Source: Endothia cerciana (Eukaryota > Ascomycota > Sordariomycetes > Diaporthales > Cryphonectriaceae). From it: a stretch of 64,000 bases of DNA. The position numbers were made by a program, and so were the translations under genes. The notes beneath the pieces are model-generated. The model was given only the letters and a program-made list of their open reading frames with translations. It had not been told where the DNA came from and did no database searches. The stretch lies in the NCBI GenBank assembly GCA_026119935.1, contig JALRMH010000005.1:806001-870000 (forward strand). The letters run 5' to 3'. Of the stretch, positions 56,142 to 64,000 are shown in pieces (the first letter of the stretch is position 1; the number at the start of each line of letters is the position of its first letter).

Positions 56142-58184
56142 TCAGGACCTCGACACGGACACGATCGTCGTCTTTGTGATCCCCAGGGGCGAGGCCAGCG
56201 CCGCCGCCTCGGCCTCGGCCGGGTCCCCCCGGCTGAACATGGCCGCCGTCTCCGACCTCCCCCTGGCCGCCTCCGGGCCGGCAAAGATCTCCTCCGTGCT
56301 GCTCGTGTCCCCGTAGTCCGGGCTCCTGCTGGACCTCCCCTTTGCCTTCTTGGTGGTGGTGGCGCCGCCGCCGCCCACCACGGTCTCGTCGCCAGTGATG
56401 CTGTTGAGCTCGTAGGCGCGGCCGCCGCGGCGCGGCTTCTTGATGGCGCCCGTGCCGCCGAAGGTGATGAGGTCGGTGAACCGGAGGGAGGAGGAAGGCG
56501 GAGAGGACCCGGAGCGCGCGGAGGAGCCCTGCGAGCCGCCGAGGAGGAAGGACATGTGGCGGCTGAAGAAGGGCTTCAGGGTCGAGATGCAGGCGCAGAT
56601 TATGCCGGTGTTAATCTCGATGAAACTGGGGGGGCGGGGACGGAACGGGGAGCACGTCAGCCGGTCTGGTTCTGGGTCCGCAATGCGGCAGACGGGGAAG
56701 AAGGAAGGGGGGGGGGGGGTGGGGCGTAGTTGGGCTTTTTCCCGACTCACCACCAGACGTATTGGTCAACAACGTTCCAGGTGTAATCTTCGCTAGCGAA
56801 GAGTGGAGCTAGGAGAACCGTGCGGATGACCGCTGTCACGCAGACGCTGTTCCGGTCACGAGGAAGGTCAGCCCATCTGTATCGTCCGAGGGCCGGTCGA
56901 GGGTCGGTTCTCTGCTCTACATACAAACCACCTGTTATGAACAGTCCGATGATCGCAATCTTCTGCCTCTTTGGCATGTCTGGTCGATCCCTTCCGAGTT
57001 AGCAAAGCCCGCCTTGCAGACGGATGGACTGTTGGGTGGATGAAAGGAAATGCGACCGCCAAGAGTGCTCTTCTCCAGCCGCAGGGGCGATTTTCCCGAC
57101 GGAGACAAGCATACATGGGAGGGAGGGGGGGGGGGGGCGAGAGGGCGGGCAGGCTCTAGATGAGAAGAAGTGACCCTTCCAAAGGGGGCTGGATGGCTTG
57201 ACCACCAGGGCAAGCACACAAGGTCTGGACTCACGCAACCCGAGGAACATCCTGATCGGCAGCAGCAGGATGACAAAGTCGGTGCAGATGTTCATGATGC
57301 TAGTCGCGTATATTGCGGCGTCGCGGTTGATGCAGGTCGCGTCCGTGATGGTGATGTCCCAGCTGGCGGCTGGCGGTAAGCAGCCCACGATGAGGGTGAA
57401 CACCGAGGTCAGGGAGTAGGAGACGACCAGGAAGAACAGGACGTATATGATATGGCGTACGGTCGGTTCGACTGACAGTCGGAGGTACAGGAGGAGGATG
57501 GAGATCTTGCTCGAGGTCACGGCCACGGCCCAGACTGCAGAGGAGATGATTTCCCACTGGATGAATACGCATGGGTCAATAAAGAGAACAATAGAACCCG
57601 TGTCTCCGTCGCATCGCTGTGCTACTGGGTTGTTCGGACAAACAATGAAGGGCAGGGTGGGCTCACGAGCAGGAAATGGGGAGACCACGCGCTCATAGGC
57701 ACATTCCACAGGTGTATGCCGAGCCCATAGTTAGCAACCTTAAAGCTGACCCCGATGAAGACCAGAGACAATGTCATGGCCACGCATATCATGAAGTCAT
57801 CCGCTCCTAGGCCCTTCTGGACTATGAAGAGGCGGGTGTAGATCCGCAGGCACAACACAAAGCTGTTCGCCACCGTCAGCGACATGTTCCCACCTTCGGG
57901 AGGAGTTGAGAGGGTAAGGTGTAACTGCCTCAAGCCGCTCCTCCGGTGAGAAGCTGGCAAGTTCAGACAGAGTGGTACTGCCTCTCAGACAGCCTGGGTG
58001 AAAGGAAACAATTCCAAGCCTATCAGACGTACAATGCTATACTGGTGGTTGCATATCCTGCTCTGTACACTAGTCCCGAGATGTCCTCCGGATCGACGAA
58101 GTTGGAAGCCTGTCCTGGAGGAGGGGGCATACCAGGCGTGATAGATCTGCCTGCTGCCGCCGCCGCCTCTACCCAGGCTTTCAT
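56142..58184 (-). CDS. Pth11-like rhodopsin-domain membrane receptor
   Basis: A minus-strand gene of the fungal rhodopsin-domain (SAT4/Pth11-like) family, seven-helix plasma-membrane proteins proposed to sense surface or chemical cues. Exon 1 (58184-58033) gives the typical PPPPGQASNFVDPEDIS leader. The following exon ends at 57667 and contains LRIYTRLFIVQKGLGADDF and VANYGLGIHLWNVP. Then come 57556-57235 (SSKISILLLYLRLS, FTLIVGCLPPAASWDIT, CINRDAAIYATSIMNICTDF), 56979-56925 (MPKRQKIAIIGLF), 56846-56751 (VCVTAVIRTVLL) and 56625-56142 (FIEINTGIICACISTLKPFF plus cytosolic tail ending TTIVSVSRS). The last four exons close in frame (318 residues). The exon 1-2 junction is unresolved: a rare GAG acceptor, or an alternative GTATAG donor with a GAAG acceptor. 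No CFEM domain is present. Confidence 0.85.
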
Positions 58185-59302
58185 GATGGGGTATGAAAGT
58201 TCGAGGACTGGATCAGACCAGGCGCCGTGAGGTACTCCGTACTCGCAGAAGGTCCATGAAGGACTGGCGAGTATAATTCGGCCGGTAGGGCAGGTAGCCG
58301 CTGGAGAGCTGATGAGAAGCGCAAATGTTCCGCCAAGGCTTAGGGACGGGAAAGCCGTCGATAATATCTGAACTACCCGCCTCTCCCTCTCGGGCTGTAT
58401 TGTATAGGTCTCCTCAGGTTCCTAGGAATTCTTCGGTGGAGAGGAGACCCCTGGCTGCGGATGAAGGGCTGCCAAAGGATTGGAAGGCCCAGTCACAATG
58501 TACCTTGTAATAATTCGGATCATAGCACTGCAAAAAATGATATCCGAGGCCTGGAGATATGGCATGAGCATTTGATAGCGAAACCGACAGGTCAGGTTTG
58601 AAGAGAAGCCGCGGTGTGGACCGACAAGGTATTTATTTACCTTTTTTATTCTTATTTTTATTCTGCTCGCTTAACATCACCGGCGTGCCTGACTCCGCCG
58701 AAGCAATGCTATCCGGAAGAGATCTCTCAACCCCACCCAGATCAACATCCTACCACATAGAGTGGTAAGCAAGAGTGTCGAACTATAATGACTATCACTA
58801 ACTACTATGTAGTAGTATAGGTATCATTGGCCGGTACTTGCTCTGGTGTATGGATTCATTCCCTTGATGATTCCCGGCGGACCGACCCATAGATGTTGCA
58901 TTAGCTGCGCAACGGTCCTGGGGTTCAAACTCCTGACTCCACACTGGCTTCCAGGAAGGCAACGGAGAAGGAGCCGGACGATCCACAGCAGCTCGGGCAA
59001 GCCCGGATTTACAGTCCCGGTCTCCTTTGTCCAGTGTTGTTCGTGCTCATGGAGAACGCTGAGAAGGATTGGTCCTTTCCGTCCTCGTGATCAGCAAGAC
59101 TCCACTAGATAACCCGGTACGTATATGTATCAGGTGGCAGGTCGCCCACAGAGAAATAAAGGAGGTTGAAAGGAGGTCGCGCCGCAAATTGTTACCTAAC
59201 AAACTTCGACTCGAGTCAGCTTTTATGAGGACGGATGGTGCTGCATAGAACTCTACACGGGCCCCCCTCAGCTTGAGTCTCCAGCCGGAACACGGACCTA
59301 CC
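58185..59302. other. divergent region receptor / SDR
   Basis: About 1.1 kb between divergent genes. It contains an AT-rich patch (58625-58670) and a 7-base-arm palindrome, ACTACTATGTAGTAGT (58801-58816). No gene seen. Confidence 0.5.
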
Positions 59303-60320
59303 ATGTCTGACAACGGCACCAACGGCCGCAGCGACGGCAACGGGTCCAGCGCCGGCCTGAGGCCCGAGCAGGTGACCCTTGAGTCCAGCTTCCAGGGCAA
59401 GGTGTACGCCATTACAGGGGGCTCTTCTGGGGTGGGATTCTCAGTTGCCCTCGCATTGGCCGCCTTTGGCGCGTATGTGTCTTTCTGTGGGCGCAATAAG
59501 GAGCGCCTTGCCGAGAACGAGGCCGAAGTCGCCTCGCTGTCTCCGTACGGAAAGGATGGCGTGATGTCGTACAGCCTGGACTTGGTGGATGAGGATGCGG
59601 TGGACGCCTGGATCCAGGCTACCGTGGACAAATTCGGGAAGCTGGATGGCGCTGGTCAGTCACCGAGCAGACAAATCTGACGGGAGAACAGAAGCGACTG
59701 ACTTTCCTTGCGGCCTCAGTCAACGCAGCAGCCCTTGAGGCCCCGGAGGCCGTGCCAATATTGGAGATGAAGTCGTCGACGTGGCATACCGTGATCAACG
59801 CAAACTTAACCGGCGTGTTCAACAGTTTGAGGGCCGAGCTGAAGAGGATGGGGCGAGGAGCAGTGATTGTGAACGTTGCGAGTATCCTAAGCAAAGTCGG
59901 CCTCGGTACGTTCCTCGTGTGTGCCTTTTTCTGCCTGCTGTTCCTGTTCCCGGTCGAATGGTCTGCATCATGCCGGTAAGAAGCAATGGAGCTGACGTGA
60001 TAGTAGAGGCTAACGCCCCCTACACGGCCTCCAAGCATGGTGTTCTGGGGCTTACCAGGGCCGTCGCCAAGGAGTATGGGCCTAGGGGGATAAGAATCAA
60101 TGCCACAAGCCCCGGCCACACCTGGACAGCCATGCTGGAGAACGCAACAAACCGACTGAAGGCGAGCGGCCGCGAGATGCCAGATGTGACAGCTCACACT
60201 ATCCAGAAGCGCGTCTCGTTCGCGCATGAGCAGGCACAGCCCATCCTCTTCATGCTGAGCGATTGGTCTTCCTTCATCTCGGGGGAGAACCTCTCGGTGG
60301 ACGGTGGTTGGACGTGCTGA
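59303..60320 (+). CDS. short-chain dehydrogenase/reductase
   Basis: Exons 59303-59654, 59720-59905 and 60007-60320 give 283 codons. This is a classical SDR oxidoreductase using NAD(P)H. The cofactor motif is GGSSGVG (TGxxxGxG type, ~residues 39-46), followed by CGRNKERL. Then come VNAAALEAP (NAA for the usual NAG), a central ANLTGVFNSLRA, VIVNVAS, the catalytic YTASK, GIRINATSPGHTWTAM, and the C-terminal SSFISGENLSVDGGW. The first ~30 residues are a hydrophilic Gly/Asn/Ser extension. FCGRN after beta-2 suggests NADP preference, which is inference. The substrate is unknown; the neighbouring divergent receptor does not define a pathway. Introns are 65 and 101 nt with canonical ends. Confidence 0.9.
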
Positions 60321-62229
60321 GAAGTTATCAATTTGGGGGGCGGGTTTGGCCGGGAGTGGGAGTGAAAGGGGAGGAAACCCAGTATACCTTGACTAATGAG
60401 AAGAAGAAATAAAAAAAGAAATACAAAGGCAAAACCTCCAGGCAACACATTGCTATGCCGCCCGCTTTTGGGGGAGGAACCGGCGACTTGCTTGCGCTCG
60501 GCTCTTCTTATTCGGCTTTTTCGATCCCTTCTTGGAGCTCGAACCCAACGGCAAACTCGACGTCTCCACCGTGAATGGAACCCACGAGCTCTCTACTTCC
60601 TTGTTCGTTAGCACTCTAAGTCGACCCTGAGTTCCACCACCAGACCACGCAGTTTGTCCTGAGGGATTTCGGGCCCGCCCTGCTGCGTGTCTTGCAACAG
60701 GAGCGGGCGCGAGGTACATGTAGAAGGAATGAAGGTCGGCCGCAGACCGCAGCAGCGCAAGGATGTCATCGTAGTGTGCCAGCTCACCTAAAGGGCATAC
60801 GGCTGGTATTCATCGTCTTGCTGTTTCGTTTGACGCTGTTGTGTGGGTCTCCTTCTGGACTCCGACGATACCCTTCCGAACATCCACCTACAACAATCAG
60901 TTGCACGCATCGCAGATGCCATGCAGTATTCTTCGCCACCACGCCCAGTCTAAGTACCCAAGGCAGGCCTGTCAAATGGAGAGACAGCAACCTTGCCGCA
61001 TGCACGGCTGTATCAAGGCTTCTCATTTTATTCAGGCGCACTGACGAGCATTCTCAAGATAACAAACCAAACGATAGTAATGTAATCTTAGAAGAAAAGA
61101 GAACGAGGCCGGGGGAGGGGGATGATACAACCAACCCACACCCGCGAGTCTCATCATTCCCGTGCCTCAACAAGTGCTTCGCCCCTAGTCGACAAGTTCC
61201 GACTTGAGCACCGCTCTCCCTTACACCATACTCACCACGAGCATACAATGAAAAAAAGCTTTGACGACGAACCGGAGTTCATCAGGCCAGACTTGCCAAA
61301 GGCATGAGTACACCTCTGATGAACGAGGATGCACCAAGACGCAGACGGGATCCTCCATGATCGCACTTTGCACCAGCCGCTGATTCCTAAAAGCCCACGG
61401 GAGCGAGCCGGGGCCAGTTGGCATCGTTCGGCCATGCCGGAGTGAGCCCGTCAAGAAACATCCCTTTTTTTTTTTTTTTTCTTTTTTTTAACCCCCTCGG
61501 TCGCATGGAACAATCCGAATAAAGGGGGGGAGGCTGAGCAAAGGGGGATTCTCGTCACGGTTTTGAACATTGGGCCCGTGTGTCTTTTGGACGTTGGCTG
61601 CAGCTGGCCGGGGAGTACCCGCAGCTGGCGGCCAGCTGCTGGCTCAAAAGCCCGATCAAGATGGGCAGTGCGGACATCTCAAGAACATCCTGATGGCATG
61701 ATTGTGAACAGGAGCATCTAAATTCTTAAAGGTCGGCGTTGGAGAGTTGAGGAATGTTGGCAATCCCGGAGACTTTTTTTCATTGTCCGCAATTCTAGAA
61801 GGAGTCTGGAGGTTGGCCATTTGATGCCCCGGTGAGCTCGATAAGAAAGAGACACAGTATCCGAGCTATTCAGGACACGCTGGCTGCTAGAAACGTGCCT
61901 ATCGAAGGTGTCTACTTAATACGAGCATGAGAGTCGATGGGCTGGCTTCCCCTGGAACAAATTCTCAAAGGTCGGACGAATGGGCATGCCTTTGTAGAGC
62001 GAAGTCGCGTGTCTGTATATCGCTACATGTATCAAGCGAACGGATGCGCGTGTAGTCGGACCCTGCTCGATTCATCTGTTCTGTTCTGATTCGCGCTCTC
62101 ACGTACGGGGTACAAGTACACACAAGGCAAGAACTCATGGCTCTACAGCTTGTCTTTTCGTTTGTCTTTTCGTCTGGAGCTTTTGTCCAATCTCACACCC
62201 GGCAGCGTGATCACGACCCTGAAGCCCCC
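60321..62229. other. mostly gene-free stretch, possible gene remnant at its left
   Basis: Apart from the possible terminal exon at 60453-60789 (listed separately), no gene was recognised. A T-rich run lies at about 61464-61490. Confidence 0.45.
60453..60789 (-). other. possible C-terminal exon of an unidentified gene
   Basis: On the minus strand, after a TTTAG acceptor-like site near 60793, a frame of ~110 codons reads ELAHYDDILALLRSAADLH, then MYLAPAPVARHAAGRARN, SSWVPFTVETSSLPL and a basic SSKKGSKKPNKKSR tail before a stop. Composition is protein-like and GC-rich, with a helical first half. No upstream exon could be assigned with confidence (61221-61454 is a weak candidate) and the family is not recognised. 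It may be a remnant or noise. Confidence 0.3.
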
Positions 62230-64000
62230 TTAGGACCTCGCCTCCTCCAGCTCCAACTCCAGCTGACGAATCCTCTCGACCTGATCCTGGCTGCTCCCTG
62301 CCGAGACCACCCTCTTCTTGAGCGTCTCGACCTCGCCGGTGAGCTGGCTGATCGCCTCGTTCTGCCTGTTCAACTTGTCGCCCTGCTCCGTGATGATCTT
62401 GGTCTGCGCCTCGATGAGCTGCTTGATCTGCTCCAGGGACGTCTCGACAGATGGCGAGTGCAGCCCCGACGAGGCTTGAGGCGCTGCTGCTGGTAGGGTG
62501 GCCTTGACTGGCGATGGGGGCTGAGCTTGCGATATGGAGACTGCCGGCGTGCTGCTCTTGACGGGCGAGGCCGGCTTGGCAGGTTCTGAACGGATGGGTA
62601 GCGAGGCCCTTGGCGTGGGCTTCTGCACCTCCTCGAAGCTGGAGGTCTCGGCCTCGTCCTCATCTTCCTCGTCCTTGTCAGCGAACTTGGACGCTGCGGC
62701 AGCCATGGAACCCTTCTGCTGCGCCATAGAGGGCGGTGGAGCACGGGCCGCGACGGGTGATGGCTCAGGCTCCTTCGGCGCAGGCTTGGCTGCAGGGGCG
62801 GGAGTGGGAGCCGGTGCAGCTGCAGGAGGCTTGTAGTCGGACGCGACCTCTTTGGGAGCGCTGCCCTCGTACACGCTCTCGAGATCGATCTTTGAAGGCA
62901 GCCCAGTCTTGCCCGAGAGCCACTCCGGCGCGGACATGGCAGGCTTGAGGCCTGTGCATGGCGGGTAGATGTCGGACTGGAATGTCTCGGCCCGACGAGG
63001 GACGGTGAATGAGATAGGCTCGATATAGAGGTCGTTGACGGTCTTGAATGCGCGCATGACCTCGTTCTCGTGCAGCTACACCGCAAGTCAGCAGTACTTC
63101 AGGGCACGAGGAGATATGGACAACCACGCACGTTGACGCCACGCTTGGGGAGGAAGGCAACACCTCTTTGTGGGTCCCCAGACTTGTATTCGGACAGGAA
63201 CTCGAACTTGTCGTTCTCATACTCGAAGTAGCGGATGTTGCCATCACTGCGCACGGACCGTTAGCCATGTCTACCTGGCCTGATCCACGACCGCGCGATG
63301 TTTCCACTTACCCCTTGCCGGCAAGGTAGAGGCAGTTGGTGCCGTCATCCCAGAATGGCATACACACGCCCGAGATCGAGTCCAGGTTCGTGAACCCACC
63401 GATCGGCTTGTCTTGACCGGGCTCCCACAATGCGATCTGGCGGTCGCTCATGCGCGAGAAGCCCGTGGTCGCAATACGGTTGTGCTCGCCCATCCACACG
63501 GCGCGACTGTTCTTTGCGCCCTCGTGGCCCGGTCCCACGTGCGCCGGCTTCTCCTGGCGAACGTCCCACACGCGCAGCTTCTTGTCTCTCGAGGTCGTGA
63601 CGAGCAGGTTGCCACTCGCGTTCCACGACAGGGACTGGACGATGTCGTTGTGCTGGAGCTTCAGCGGTGCTTGGCCGGTGCTGATGTCCCACAGCTTGAT
63701 GGTGTAATCGCCAGAGGCAGAGGCGAGGATGTTCTCGGCGGCGGGGTTGAAGAGGACTTGGCCGACCTTTCTGGACGCTTGTCAGAGCTGTGTCATCTAC
63801 GCACGGGTGTCCCTGTAGGCATGTCCCCCCTCTCCCCGCACAACCTGTCTCCTTATGTGACCGTCTCCTCCTCTTGTAGGCAGCTCTGGTGTGTGTGCTC
63901 ATACCTCGTATGTCCAGTCAGCTTGCTCACGGGCGCAACGTCCGCAGGCTCCTCCGCGTCAGTGAAGAGGGTGAAGTCCTTGGGGACCTGCCATATGAAG
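62230..64000 (-). CDS. CRN1: coronin, actin-binding WD40 protein (5' part outside window)
   Basis: A minus-strand gene running off the right edge. Exons are >64000-63905, 63770-63312, 63246-63132 and 63075-62230, giving about 505 residues here. Coronin bundles F-actin and regulates Arp2/3 at actin patches. The visible part begins IWQVPKDFTLF in the beta-propeller, then SKLTGHTRKVGQVLFNP, LASASGDYTIKLWD, LVTTSRDKKLRVWD and SDRQIALWEPGQDKP. The coronin-specific block YLAGKGDGNIRYFEYEND is rebuilt across one intron. DLYIEPISFTVPRRAETFQS is the post-propeller extension, followed by a Pro/Ala/Ser-rich linker and a C-terminal coiled coil (LEQIKQLIEAQTKIITEQGD ... RQLELELEE). Missing are the N-terminal propeller blades. 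Confidence 0.94.

Noticed and set aside
58860..58960. tRNA gene suggested by GGGGTTCAAACTCC
   Set aside because: The T-stem needs several wobble pairs and no complementary acceptor strand lies about 70 bases upstream.

Overview
The window is nuclear DNA from a filamentous ascomycete (Pezizomycotina, most probably Sordariomycetes). The genes carry short introns of about 50-170 nt with GTAAGT/GTATGT/GTACGT donors, CTAAC/TGAC-type branch sites and CAG/TAG acceptors. The products are typical of such fungi: a TOM22 of the Neurospora type, a UstYa-type (DUF3328) protein, a Pth11-like rhodopsin-domain receptor, an eL28 gene (a family Saccharomyces cerevisiae lacks) and HET/NACHT relics. Coding DNA is GC-rich. 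Intergenic DNA is unusually rich in poly(G)/poly(C) runs and microsatellites.

Left arm (1-9.7 kb): a gene-poor stretch with decayed HET-domain and NACHT-NLR fragments, followed by the plasma-membrane Na+/H+ antiporter NHA1 on the minus strand. Housekeeping block (9.7-28 kb): PIF1 helicase (+), EDC3 decapping enhancer (+), an ADAL-type adenosine/N6-methyl-AMP deaminase (-), TRAPP subunit TRS33 (+), a seven-exon malate dehydrogenase (-), ribosomal protein eL28 (-), a small membrane-anchored protein (+) and the C-5 sterol desaturase ERG3 (-). Most gene models were rebuilt exon by exon and close in frame.

Accessory block (28-37.6 kb): long gene-free DNA around a divergent pair. One gene encodes a UstYa-family protein with both HxxHC motifs. 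The other encodes a protein with an N-terminal hydrophobic segment made of twelve near-identical repeats around HHQGKGKKAGAV. This pair is the best candidate here for an undescribed system, either a repeat-peptide (RiPP-like) precursor with a UstYa-type oxidase or a metal-binding or structural secreted repeat protein. The repeats lack Tyr/Trp/Phe and KR sites, which argues against a classical dikaritin.

Organelle and trafficking block (37.6-54.2 kb): TOM22 (+), mitofusin FZO1 (-), ESCRT-III VPS2 (+) whose first coding exon is only ATGAAC, a PTC1-like PP2C phosphatase (+), and a 1261-residue protein (+) with an N-terminal ADF-H/coactosin-like region, a long disordered middle and a conserved C-terminal PH-like region.

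Right arm (55-64 kb): a probably frameshifted locus (+), a rhodopsin-domain receptor (-) overlapping its 3' end, a short-chain dehydrogenase (+), a possible C-terminal exon of an unidentified gene (-), and the 3' part of coronin CRN1 (-) running off the window edge. No tRNA, rRNA, CRISPR array or intact transposon was recognised.
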